Shown: positions 1 to 6,775 of the stretch, piece after piece
Layout of the letters: each line of letters begins with the position of its first letter
How positions within the stretch are numbered: the stretch's first letter is position 1
Assembly: GCA_002399735.1 (NCBI GenBank)
Contig: DHEF01000009.1
Location: forward strand, 1 to 12,944
Direction of reading: 5' to 3'
DNA length: 12,944 bases
Source of the DNA: Chitinophagaceae bacterium UBA4857
GTDB lineage: Bacteria; Bacteroidota; Bacteroidia; Chitinophagales; Chitinophagaceae
Position numbers and translations under genes: made by a program
Notes under the pieces: model-generated
Databases searched by the model: none
What the model saw: only the letters and a program-made list of their open reading frames with translations
Told to the model about the DNA's origin: nothing

Positions 1-52
1 GGGGAACACATTGCACAATGTTGAGTAAAGTTACAGGTGCTCAAGTGTGAGT

Positions 53-85
53 ATTTAATTCATTTCCACTGGAAATAAATTAAAT
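53..85. repeat. Near-perfect 33-nt inverted repeat (hairpin)
   Basis: Arms 53-67 and 71-85 pair over 15 positions with one mismatch (C61 against A77) around a 3-nt loop (ACT, 68-70). The arms are AT-rich outside and G/C at the loop-proximal end. A possible stop codon (TGA, 48-50) lies just upstream in a frame that is open to the window edge, so this could be the 3' hairpin of a gene to the left. No T-tract follows on either strand, so it is not a textbook intrinsic terminator. It could also be a dyad operator. Confidence 0.55.
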
Positions 86-88
86 CCC

Positions 89-102
89 GATCCTATCGGA
101 TC
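89..102. repeat. Small GATCC/GGATC hairpin
   Basis: Perfect 5-bp arms GATCC (89-93) and GGATC (98-102) flank the 4-nt loop TATC. It sits 3 nt to the right of the large 53-85 inverted repeat and is one of four inverted repeats packed into the first 174 nt. The function is unknown, and a stem this short may be chance. Confidence 0.3.
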
Positions 103-142
103 ACAACCGACGATGATAGTAGTAATGCAGCTGACACAATAA

Positions 143-174
143 AATCTTAGATATCAGATCTGCAATCTAAGATT
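143..174 (-). terminator. Probable terminator of the M23 peptidase gene
   Basis: The perfect 10-bp arms AATCTTAGAT (143-152) and ATCTAAGATT (165-174) enclose a 12-nt loop. The hairpin begins inside the stop codon of the minus-strand M23 gene (stop at 173-175). Read on the minus strand, the stem is followed by TTTATTG, giving a run of four T with the end of the stem. Position, stem strength and T-rich tail all fit a rho-independent terminator for that gene. Confidence 0.6.
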
Positions 175-1144
175 AATCAAAACTTTGGTTGCTTGCCGCA
201 GCTTGTTTTAACAAGCGATCAAATTGTTCGGGCGAAATATCGTTGTAAAAAAAATAAACGGGATCTATTTTGTTACCGTTTTTGTGTACCTCGTAGTGGC
301 AATGCGGACCGGTACTCTTACCCGTGCTACCTACCCAGCCAATTACTTCGCCGCGTTTTACGGTTTGGCCTATTTTGGCTTTTACTTTAACCATGTGTCC
401 GTATAAAGTTTGGTAACCGTAGCCATGGTTAATAATTACGTGGTTACCATAGCCATCGCCGGCGTTTCCGGCAAGTGTTACACGTCCATTGGCGGTAGCA
501 TAAATAGGTGTGCCTTGCGGGGCGGCAAAGTCAAGTCCGGCATGCATTTTAACCGTTTTATACACGGGGTCAATACGGTAGCCAAAGCCTGATGCTATGC
601 GGGATAAATCGCCATTACTTACCGGTTGTATAGCGGGCGTACTGGCTAAGAGCTGTTCTTTATTTTTTATGAGGCTGTCAATTTCTTTGTACGATTGCAT
701 TTGTACGTTTACCCGGCTTTTAATATTTTTTATGGAGTAGTAAATTGACGATAAAAGCTGGTTATCATTCATACCCGAAACGGTTCTTATTTCCTCCTCC
801 ATTTCTATTTCCTTGGCCCGGGCACTGTCGGGTATGGGATTGGCCTCAAAAATGGAGCGGTACACATTGTTATCTCTTTTTTCCAGTTCCTTAATTTGCT
901 TTTCCAGGTCTTTAAGCTCGTCGTTTAAATCGTGGTAATTCTCTTTCAAACTGTTGTTTTGCATACGCAACAGTTTTTCGTTTGGCGATCCCACAAACTG
1001 AAAAGCAAAATAAGAGATTAAAAAGGCGGTTACCAGAGCGGCGGCAATAAAACCAAATATGCGCAGCAATTTTACACGAAGCGGCATCTCCAGTTTTTCG
1101 TATCTGAGTGTATTGGTATTATAAAAGTATTTAATCTTCTTCAT
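173..1144 (-). CDS. Membrane-anchored M23 family metallopeptidase
   Basis: The product is a 323-residue putative zinc endopeptidase of the LytM/M23 type, expected to cut peptide crosslinks of peptidoglycan in the periplasm. The N-terminus is basic, followed by one membrane segment (about residues 28-50), so the rest should be periplasmic. Residues about 54-95 are rich in L, E, K and N in a coiled-coil pattern. The C-terminal peptidase domain (about 180-295) shows the zinc ligands of the family: HxGxD at H201/D205 and HxH at H281/H283, plus H250 in LYGHM. All catalytic positions appear intact, so an active enzyme is likely, unlike degenerate LytM activators such as EnvC. The start at 1144 (MKKIKYFY) gives the expected basic N-terminus. 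The gene is divergent from alaS and ends in a hairpin terminator. The exact substrate cannot be read from the sequence. Confidence 0.9.
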   Translation of the reverse strand: MKKIKYFYNTNTLRYEKLEMPLRVKLLRIFGFIAAALVTAFLISYFAFQFVGSPNEKLLRMQNNSLKENYHDLNDELKDLEKQIKELEKRDNNVYRSIFEANPIPDSARAKEIEMEEEIRTVSGMNDNQLLSSIYYSIKNIKSRVNVQMQSYKEIDSLIKNKEQLLASTPAIQPVSNGDLSRIASGFGYRIDPVYKTVKMHAGLDFAAPQGTPIYATANGRVTLAGNAGDGYGNHVIINHGYGYQTLYGHMVKVKAKIGQTVKRGEVIGWVGSTGKSTGPHCHYEVHKNGNKIDPVYFFYNDISPEQFDRLLKQAAASNQSFD

Positions 1145-1165
1145 TCGCCTTATTGTCGGTTTACA

Positions 1166-1194
1166 CCAACTTATACCGCTTAATTAAATCACAA
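1166..1194 (-). promoter_or_regulatory. Candidate promoter of the M23 gene
   Basis: On the minus strand, TTG (1192-1194) is followed after 18 nt by TAAGTTGG (1166-1173). This matches 7 of 8 positions of the Bacteroidota -7 element TAnnTTTG, at close to the usual spacing. It lies about 22 nt upstream of the M23 start codon, leaving a very short leader. This is a consensus match only and therefore weak evidence. Confidence 0.3.
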
Positions 1195-1204
1195 TTGAAA
1201 CAAT

Positions 1205-1212
1205 TACCTTTG
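1205..1212 (+). promoter_or_regulatory. Candidate -7 element of the alaS promoter
   Basis: TACCTTTG followed by C is an exact match to the Bacteroidota -7 consensus TAnnTTTG. I see no good -33 TTTG/TTG at the usual distance. The nearest TTG, at 1195-1197, is only 7 nt away. If used, transcription would begin near 1219 and alaS would have a leader of about 220 nt that includes the repeat element at 1286-1323. No better match lies closer to alaS. Confidence 0.4.
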
Positions 1213-1284
1213 CGCCACGCTTAGGCAATGGCATAAAAATAACTACTGTTATGTTAAGCAAATGTTTTGTTTTACCGGCTGTAT

Positions 1285-1323
1285 AGCCCTGATGGGGCTT
1301 TACTTGCGACGCTCCGTTCAGGG
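1285..1323. repeat. Dispersed hairpin repeat, copy 1
   Basis: This copy contains the 18-mer CTTGCGACGCTCCGTTCA (1303-1320), which recurs exactly on the opposite strand at 8913-8930. The second block CCCTGATGG (1287-1295) also recurs at the same distance (8938-8946 on the other strand). Two alternative stems can form here. One pairs CCCTGA (1287-1292) with TCAGGG (1318-1323). The other pairs AGCCC (1285-1289) with GGGCT (1295-1299). The second half of a related element is seen at 12904-12929. It looks like a short, non-coding, genome-dispersed palindromic element. Confidence 0.6.
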
Positions 1324-1355
1324 TTCTGTTCGCTAATCAACAAAATACATTCGCT

Positions 1356-1368
1356 ACCAAAATTTGGT
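1356..1368. repeat. 13-bp palindrome in the alaS leader
   Basis: ACCAAA (1356-1361) and TTTGGT (1363-1368) form a perfect 6-bp dyad around a single A. It lies about 75 nt upstream of the alaS start. It may be a protein-binding dyad, but nothing identifies a regulator and a palindrome of this length may be chance. Confidence 0.25.
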
Positions 1369-1441
1369 TTTAAACCCAACAGCAAACAAATATAGGCCGT
1401 TCGTGAGCAAAAATCAACCCAAAAATTAAGAAGCATTTATC

Positions 1442-4057
1442 ATGATGACCAGTGCAGACATACGGAAACAGTTTTTAGATTTTTTTGCCGGTAAAGGGCA
1501 CCAGATTGTCCCATCGGCCCCTATTGTTGTAAAAAACGATCCTACACTGATGTTTACCAACGCCGGTATGAACCAGTTTAAGGACTTTTTTCTGGGCAAT
1601 GCGCAACCCGCACATACCAGGGTTGTAGATACCCAAAAATGTTTGCGTGTTAGCGGAAAACATAACGACCTGGAAGAAGTAGGCGTAGATACCTACCACC
1701 ACACTATGTTTGAAATGCTGGGTAACTGGAGTTTTGGCGATTATTTTAAAACCGAAGCTATTGCCTGGAGCTGGGAACTATTGACAGATGTGTACAAAAT
1801 AGATAAAGACCGTATTTACGTTACCGTATTTGAAGGTGATGCGGCTGAAGGCCTGCCCATGGATCAGGAGGCTTTTGAAGAGTGGAAAAAACATATTGCC
1901 GAAGACCGCATTTTATTGGGCAACAAAAAAGATAATTTCTGGGAAATGGGTGATACAGGGCCTTGCGGACCTTGTTCCGAAATTCATGTGGATTGCCGCA
2001 CCGATGCAGAACGGAATGAAGTTGACGGCAAAACATTGGTAAATAACGATCACCCGCAAGTGATAGAAATTTGGAACAATGTATTTATGCAGTTTAACCG
2101 TTTAAAAAACGGAACACTTGAGCCATTACCAGCCAAACACGTAGATACCGGTATGGGCTTTGAACGTTTGGTAAGAGTACTGCAACAAAAACAAAGTAAC
2201 TACGATACGGATGTATTTACCGGCACTATTGCAACCGTTGAAAGCATTACGGGTAAAAAATATGATTACAGCGATAGTAAAGAGGCTATTTCCTTCCGTG
2301 TTTTAGCCGATCATATACGTGCCATTAGTTTTACCATTGCCGATGGGCAATTGCCTGCCAGTAATGGTGCCGGCTATGTTATCCGCCGCATATTACGCAG
2401 GGCGGTAAGGTATTATTATACTTATTTAAACTATCAGCAACCATTACTACACCAGTTAGTACCGGTGTTGGCCAAACAGTTTGAGCAGGTATTTCCTGAG
2501 CTACAACAACAATTGGAGTTTGTGAGCCGTGTGGTGTGTGAGGAGGAAGAATCTTTTTTGCGTACACTGGAAAAAGGTTTAAAACGCATTGATGATATTA
2601 TTAAAACCTTATCGTCAAACTTAATTGACGGTAACGATGTGTTTGAATTATACGATACCTACGGTTTCCCGGTTGACCTTACCCGTTTAATAGCGCAAGA
2701 ACAAAACCTGTTGGTAGATGAAAAAGGCTTTAATGATGCATTAACGGTACAAAAAAATCGTTCACGCCAGGCAACAGCTATTGATACCGATGACTGGGTT
2801 GAATTATTGCCCGATAACAAATCGATGTTTGTAGGGTATCATGATTTATTGGTAAACACACTAGTGGTAAAATACCGTAAAGTAAAAGCAAAAGGTAAAG
2901 AACAATTTCAGATAGTATTAGCCACCACACCGTTTTATGCAGAAAGTGGCGGCCAGTTAGGCGATATAGGTACGCTAACTTTTAATGAGGAGGTAATTGA
3001 GGTAGTTGATACCAAAAAGGAAAACGATCTGGTTATTCATTTTACAGATAAATTACCCGCCAATATTGATGTAGAAGTAGTGGCCGCTGTAGATTGGGCT
3101 AACCGATTAAGCAGTACGTATAACCACACCGCAACGCACTTATTGCATGCTGCTTTAAGGGAGGTGTTGGGTACCCATGTAACACAAAAAGGTTCGTTGG
3201 TAAGTGCAAAAGAATTACGTTTTGACTTCTCGCATTTTTCAAAAATTAACGATGATGAGTTAAGAACCATTAATATGTTAGTGAATGAAAAAATACGGGC
3301 CAATATTCCGGTGGTGATAAAAGAAATGCCTAAGGACGAAGCATTGAAACTGGGTGCGATGGCCTTGTTTGGCGAAAAATATGGCGATACGGTACGTGTG
3401 GTAATTATTGATGAAAACTATTCTGTTGAGCTGTGTGGTGGTACCCATGTGTCCAATACCGGCATGATTGGTATGTTTAACATTGTCAGCGAAACCGCCG
3501 TTGCCGCCGGTGTAAGACGTATTGAAGCCTTAACAGGTGCTGCTGCTATACAATATATTGGCGAAAAAATTAGTCAGTTTAAATACATTGGCGAATTGCT
3601 GAAAGCAAAAGACCCATTAAAAAGTATTGAAAAACTGATTGAAGATAAACTGGCTTTAGAAAAGAAAATAGAACGTTTAGAAGCCCGTCAGTTGGTACAG
3701 GTACGCAATGAGTTATTGCAAAAAGATGAAATTGTAAACGGCATAACCTTTATTGGTGATATTGTTGAAGTAAACAGCCCCGATGCATTGAAAAAGTTAA
3801 GCCACGACTTTAAAAATAACCTGAACGATTATGTAATTGTATTGTGCGCTAATATTGATGGTAAGGCTTCGGTGGCAGTATCTATTGCTGATACAATTGC
3901 AGCGGCACGTGACTTAGATGCAGGTAAAATTATTAAACAAATAATTGCACCATTAATCAAAGGCGGTGGTGGAGGTCAAAAAAACCTTGCTACAGCCGGT
4001 GGTCAGGACATAAGTAACCTGAAAGCTGTTATAGATGCAGTGAAGGCAATTTTATAG
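1442..4057 (+). CDS. alaS: Alanyl-tRNA synthetase
   Basis: This cytoplasmic class II enzyme charges tRNA-Ala with alanine and edits mischarged serine and glycine. At 871 residues it is full length for the family (about 875). The N-terminal catalytic core begins at ADIRKQFLDFF and includes the family-typical PTLMFTNAGMNQFKD. The editing domain carries its zinc-binding residues: HxxxH at H562/H566 and CGGTH at C665-H669. The C-terminal DHHA1-type region ends with a glycine-rich run (GGGGGQ) and TAGGQD. Two consecutive ATG codons (1442 and 1445) are possible starts. Family members usually begin close to the second, and an AAGAAG purine stretch lies just upstream. The gene is divergent from the M23 peptidase. 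Its terminator overlaps a small convergent gene. Confidence 0.98.
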   Translation: MMTSADIRKQFLDFFAGKGHQIVPSAPIVVKNDPTLMFTNAGMNQFKDFFLGNAQPAHTRVVDTQKCLRVSGKHNDLEEVGVDTYHHTMFEMLGNWSFGDYFKTEAIAWSWELLTDVYKIDKDRIYVTVFEGDAAEGLPMDQEAFEEWKKHIAEDRILLGNKKDNFWEMGDTGPCGPCSEIHVDCRTDAERNEVDGKTLVNNDHPQVIEIWNNVFMQFNRLKNGTLEPLPAKHVDTGMGFERLVRVLQQKQSNYDTDVFTGTIATVESITGKKYDYSDSKEAISFRVLADHIRAISFTIADGQLPASNGAGYVIRRILRRAVRYYYTYLNYQQPLLHQLVPVLAKQFEQVFPELQQQLEFVSRVVCEEEESFLRTLEKGLKRIDDIIKTLSSNLIDGNDVFELYDTYGFPVDLTRLIAQEQNLLVDEKGFNDALTVQKNRSRQATAIDTDDWVELLPDNKSMFVGYHDLLVNTLVVKYRKVKAKGKEQFQIVLATTPFYAESGGQLGDIGTLTFNEEVIEVVDTKKENDLVIHFTDKLPANIDVEVVAAVDWANRLSSTYNHTATHLLHAALREVLGTHVTQKGSLVSAKELRFDFSHFSKINDDELRTINMLVNEKIRANIPVVIKEMPKDEALKLGAMALFGEKYGDTVRVVIIDENYSVELCGGTHVSNTGMIGMFNIVSETAVAAGVRRIEALTGAAAIQYIGEKISQFKYIGELLKAKDPLKSIEKLIEDKLALEKKIERLEARQLVQVRNELLQKDEIVNGITFIGDIVEVNSPDALKKLSHDFKNNLNDYVIVLCANIDGKASVAVSIADTIAAARDLDAGKIIKQIIAPLIKGGGGGQKNLATAGGQDISNLKAVIDAVKAIL

Positions 4058-4072
4058 TTTAATACTACCTGA

Positions 4073-4204
4073 TTAAAGCCCGTATTTTTTTCGTTCCTGT
4101 TCCAGGCGAAGACGGGCTTTTTTTGACTCCCGTATAGTATTAACAGTTATAAAACCTGCTCCGACAAGTGTGATAAATAATATGATTATTGCAGTTATGG
4201 CCAT
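4073..4204 (-). CDS. Small single-pass membrane protein, 43 aa
   Basis: This is a short open frame of 43 codons plus TAA, starting at ATG 4204, with an in-frame stop just upstream that fixes the earliest start. Residues 1-24 (MAITAIIILFITLVGAGFIT and the next four) form a hydrophobic membrane helix. Residues 25-43 form a charged tail (RESKKARLRLEQERKKYGL), consistent with a cytoplasmic basic helix. This organised composition is not expected of a random antisense frame. A well-spaced candidate promoter (TTG, 19 nt, CAAATTTG) lies 24 nt upstream. The gene converges on alaS, with 15 nt between the stops, and its last codons form one arm of the alaS terminator. I do not recognise a family. The function is unknown; small proteins of this shape often modulate larger membrane complexes. 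Confidence 0.6.
   Translation of the reverse strand: MAITAIIILFITLVGAGFITVNTIRESKKARLRLEQERKKYGL
4075..4124 (+). terminator. alaS intrinsic terminator
   Basis: The perfect 9-bp arms AAAGCCCGT (4075-4083) and ACGGGCTTT (4112-4120) enclose a 28-nt loop and run into seven consecutive T (4118-4124). The hairpin starts 18 nt after the alaS stop codon. This is a good intrinsic terminator for the plus strand. It lies wholly inside the 3' part of the minus-strand 43-codon gene, whose Lys-Lys codons supply the T-tract. On the minus strand the hairpin is not followed by T residues, so termination there would be weaker. Confidence 0.7.
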
Positions 4205-4227
4205 AAGTGTTTTGTCTTAGGTATATG

Positions 4228-4257
4228 CAAATTTGTGTAAAAAATAAATACACACAA
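4228..4257 (-). promoter_or_regulatory. Candidate promoter of the small membrane protein gene
   Basis: On the minus strand, TTG (4255-4257) is followed after exactly 19 nt by CAAATTTG (4228-4235). This matches 7 of 8 positions of the Bacteroidota -7 consensus at the preferred spacing. It ends 23 nt before the ATG at 4204. It supports the small gene being expressed but is only a consensus match. Confidence 0.4.
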
Positions 4258-4309
4258 GTATTTTACGCATGAAAATACACTAGGGATTTATACTTACCAC
4301 TTTGTGGTA
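4258..4309. repeat. Two short inverted repeats in an AT-rich intergenic stretch
   Basis: GTATTTT (4258-4264) pairs with AAAATAC (4272-4278) around a 7-nt loop. TACCAC (4295-4300) pairs with GTGGTA (4304-4309) around TTT. Both lie between the divergent small membrane gene and the C45 hydrolase gene. They could be operator-like dyads, but no regulator is encoded nearby. The rest of 4310-4460 shows no recognisable feature. Confidence 0.3.
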
Positions 4310-4463
4310 CTAACTTGTAGTTGGGGTTAAAACGAAATTTTATATAAAGTCGTTATTTATAATCTTTTATATAATGGAGTTAAATGGCGCATCTCGTAAA
4401 AACACGTTTGTACACTTATTCCTGTAAAGCAGTTCATACCGGATAGGTATAATTGGTAAGCAT

Positions 4464-4471
4464 TAAATTTG
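4464..4471 (+). promoter_or_regulatory. Candidate -7 element of the C45 hydrolase-acpS operon
   Basis: TAAATTTG followed by C matches the Bacteroidota TAnnTTTG -7 consensus exactly. It lies 16 nt before the start codon at 4488, so the leader would be very short or the true start could be the fourth codon (4497). No convincing -33 TTG is found about 19 nt upstream. Confidence 0.35.
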
Positions 4472-4487
4472 CATTTTAAAATTTGTA

Positions 4488-6170
4488 ATGATTAGTATGC
4501 AGAAGGTGAAAAGGCCATACCGTTTTTGGAGAAGGTTGTTACGTGTGCTTGGTGTGTTTTTAGCACTCATATTATTGTTCTTTCTTTACTTGGTTTGGGT
4601 TAGTAATGTAAAGCCACCCAAGGTTGAAGATGAATCAAGCTTAACGCTGCAACGCACCCAAACCGATACCGGTTTATATACTATTGGCAATAACTGGTTG
4701 CGTAAAAGTAAGTCAGGGTTATACGAAATGTATGTATCCGGCAGCCCCTTTGAAAGAGGCGTGATCAATGGTAAACTATCTGCCGAGCTGGTGCAAAGCC
4801 AGGAAGACTATTTTACGGAGCAGATTGATAAAATGGTGCCTTCAAAAAATTACCAGTACTTTTTAAAATATGTTATCGGCTGGTTTAACCGCAACTTAGT
4901 TAAACATGTTACGCCTGAGTATAAACAGGAAATTTACGGTGTATCACAATCGGCCTCCGATAACTATGGGTATATAGGCACCAAATACCAACGTATTCTT
5001 AACTACCATTCCGCTCACGATATTGGGCACGCATTACAAAACCTTATGTTGGTGGGCTGTACATCCTTTGGTACCTGGGATACTGCATCACAAGACAGCA
5101 GTTTAATCATTGGTCGCAATTTTGATTTTTATGTAGGCGACAATTTTGCAAAAAACAAAATTGTATTGTTTACCAATCCTGACAAAGGCTATAAATTCAT
5201 GAGTATTACCTGGGGCGGTTTTATTGGTGTGGTATCGGGTATGAACGAGAAAGGATTAACAGTAACTATTAATGCAGCAAAGAGTAATATACCAACAGGT
5301 TCGGCCACGCCGGTATCATTAGTAGCCCGGGAAATATTGCAGTATGCAAAAAATATAGACGAAGCCTTACAGATAGCCAAGAGCCGAAAAATGTTTGTAT
5401 CCGAATCTTTTTTAGTGGGTAGCGCAGCCGATAACAAAGCAGTAGTAATTGAAAAAACACCAAAGGCTTTGGAGGTGTACGATCCTAATCAGAACAGTAT
5501 TTTGTGCACCAACCATTTTCAAAGTAACGGCTTAGGCAGCAGCGAAATAAACAAAGAATCCTTGGCAGAAAGTGCATCACCTTATCGTTACAAACGATTA
5601 ACGCAGTTATTACAAAACAATGGTCCTAATACCGTACAAAAAACCATTAATATTCTAAGGGACACCCGTGGTGTAGATGGTGCTGATATTGGTTTGGGCA
5701 ATGAAAAAGCGGTAAACCAGTTAATAGCGCATCATTCGGTAGTGTTTCAACCAAAACAACTTAAAGTATGGGTGTCTACAGCACCGTGGCAATTAGGCCA
5801 GTTTGTATGTTACGATTTAAATAAAATATTTTCTCTGCAAGGTTTGCAACACAATACAGAGTTAATTGATAGTGCTTATACTATTGCTGCCGATACTTTA
5901 GTGCTTACACCGGCGTACCATAAATTTCTACAATTCTATAATCTGAAACATCAGTTTATGGATGGTAAAAGTATAGCACCGGATAGCCTGGTGGCGGCCA
6001 ACCCTCAATCATATGTTGCTTATATGTTGGCAGGCGATTACCTGTATAAACAAAAAAACTATAAGAAAGCTTTGCCCTATTATCAGCAGGCATTAACCAA
6101 AGAAATAGCAACGGTAACAGAGAAACAACATATTGAAAAACGCATTAAGGAAATAAATACTAAACCGTAA
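4488..6170 (+). CDS. Membrane-anchored C45-type Ntn hydrolase with C-terminal TPR
   Basis: The protein has 560 residues. A strongly basic N-terminus (KVKRPYRFWRRLLR) and one hydrophobic helix (about 20-38) predict a signal anchor with the bulk in the periplasm. Residues about 80-450 resemble the C45 / acyl-CoA:6-aminopenicillanate acyltransferase-like Ntn hydrolases. The sequence VGCTSFGTWD places the likely autocatalytic nucleophile at C191, and GRNFDF (209-214) is the conserved strand carrying the Arg/Asp pair typical of linear amide hydrolases. In the family, cleavage before the Cys yields an active N-terminal nucleophile. A single TPR-like unit (about 508-541, with YLYKQKNYKKALPYYQQAL) follows. 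acpS begins 3 nt after its stop, so the two are probably co-transcribed. The substrate is unknown; amide, peptide or N-acyl bonds are the family range. Met4 (4497) is an alternative start. Confidence 0.8.
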   Translation: MISMQKVKRPYRFWRRLLRVLGVFLALILLFFLYLVWVSNVKPPKVEDESSLTLQRTQTDTGLYTIGNNWLRKSKSGLYEMYVSGSPFERGVINGKLSAELVQSQEDYFTEQIDKMVPSKNYQYFLKYVIGWFNRNLVKHVTPEYKQEIYGVSQSASDNYGYIGTKYQRILNYHSAHDIGHALQNLMLVGCTSFGTWDTASQDSSLIIGRNFDFYVGDNFAKNKIVLFTNPDKGYKFMSITWGGFIGVVSGMNEKGLTVTINAAKSNIPTGSATPVSLVAREILQYAKNIDEALQIAKSRKMFVSESFLVGSAADNKAVVIEKTPKALEVYDPNQNSILCTNHFQSNGLGSSEINKESLAESASPYRYKRLTQLLQNNGPNTVQKTINILRDTRGVDGADIGLGNEKAVNQLIAHHSVVFQPKQLKVWVSTAPWQLGQFVCYDLNKIFSLQGLQHNTELIDSAYTIAADTLVLTPAYHKFLQFYNLKHQFMDGKSIAPDSLVAANPQSYVAYMLAGDYLYKQKNYKKALPYYQQALTKEIATVTEKQHIEKRIKEINTKP

Positions 6171-6173
6171 CAG

Positions 6174-6548
6174 ATGGCTATAAAAGGACTGGGTATTGAC
6201 CTGGTGGATATTGAACGTATTGCCACCAGCCTGCAAAAAGATAATGGTTTTCGAGAGTTGGTATTTGCCCCTGATGAAATAACTTATTGCGAAAGTAAAA
6301 CGAAAAAGTTTGAACATTATGCCGCAAGGTTTGCTGCAAAAGAAGCTTTTTTAAAAGCTTTGGGTACAGGTTGGGTCTCGGGTACGGCCTTTAATGAAAT
6401 TGTAGTACAACACGATGCAGTAGGTAAACCCATATTAACCTTTACCGGCATTACAGCACAAACTGTTACTGCTTTACAATTTAGTCAAATCAGCCTATCG
6501 CTTACACATACTAAAACTGCGGCCGGCGCAGTAGTTATTATCGAATAA
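6174..6548 (+). CDS. acpS: Holo-[acyl-carrier-protein] synthase
   Basis: This cytoplasmic enzyme transfers 4'-phosphopantetheine from coenzyme A to the serine of acyl carrier protein, activating it for fatty acid synthesis. At 124 residues it is the usual AcpS size. Both signatures are present. GLGIDLVDIERI holds the Mg2-binding D9, and FAAKEAFLKALGTG (53-66) holds the second metal ligand E57 and the family KALGTG turn. It begins 3 nt after the stop of the C45 hydrolase, so the pair probably forms one transcript. No promoter is needed or seen between them. Confidence 0.95.
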   Translation: MAIKGLGIDLVDIERIATSLQKDNGFRELVFAPDEITYCESKTKKFEHYAARFAAKEAFLKALGTGWVSGTAFNEIVVQHDAVGKPILTFTGITAQTVTALQFSQISLSLTHTKTAAGAVVIIE

Positions 6549-6570
6549 TTTTAGTGCATACCATTATTAA

Positions 6571-6631
6571 ATACCGCCTGTACGGTATAGGTTAAAACGG
6601 GGTTGTGCTGTTATTTTGTTTTGCTTAACAG
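6571..6631. repeat. Short inverted repeats after acpS
   Basis: ATACCG (6571-6576) pairs with CGGTAT (6583-6588), and CTGTTA (6608-6613) pairs with TAACAG (6626-6631). Both are 6-bp stems without a T-tract. They lie in the 227-nt acpS-corA spacer, where I find no coding frame. Confidence 0.3.
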
Positions 6632-6673
6632 TAACGGTTTTAGCCAACCATGGTTCTTGCACCAGCAAATGAG

Positions 6674-6711
6674 TAGCCCCTGCGTTTTACAACAATGGGG
6701 CTATTTTATTA
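6674..6711 (+). terminator. Probable terminator of the C45 hydrolase-acpS operon
   Basis: The perfect 7-bp arms TAGCCCC (6674-6680) and GGGGCTA (6697-6703) enclose a 16-nt loop and are followed by TTTTATTA. The stem is GC-rich in an AT-rich spacer and lies 126 nt after acpS and 73 nt before corA. It fits an intrinsic terminator for the upstream operon, with an imperfect T-tract. Confidence 0.5.
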
Positions 6712-6775
6712 CTTGCTGTACTGCTTCGTATATTTTTTAATACCTTGTTGTTTTATTAGTTAACATGTTTATTGT

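Noticed and set aside
18..50. A 10-codon frame starting at ATG 18
   Set aside because: It is too short to call. It could instead be the last codons of a gene beyond the left edge, since the frame is open to position 3, but there is too little sequence to decide.
193..592. Plus-strand frames opposite the M23 gene
   Set aside because: They are antisense shadows of a well-supported M23 gene whose zinc motifs fall in the same stretch.
6549..6775. Mg2+ riboswitch or small gene before corA
   Set aside because: Only short stems and one terminator-like hairpin are seen. No M-box-like architecture and no coding frame longer than about 22 codons were found.
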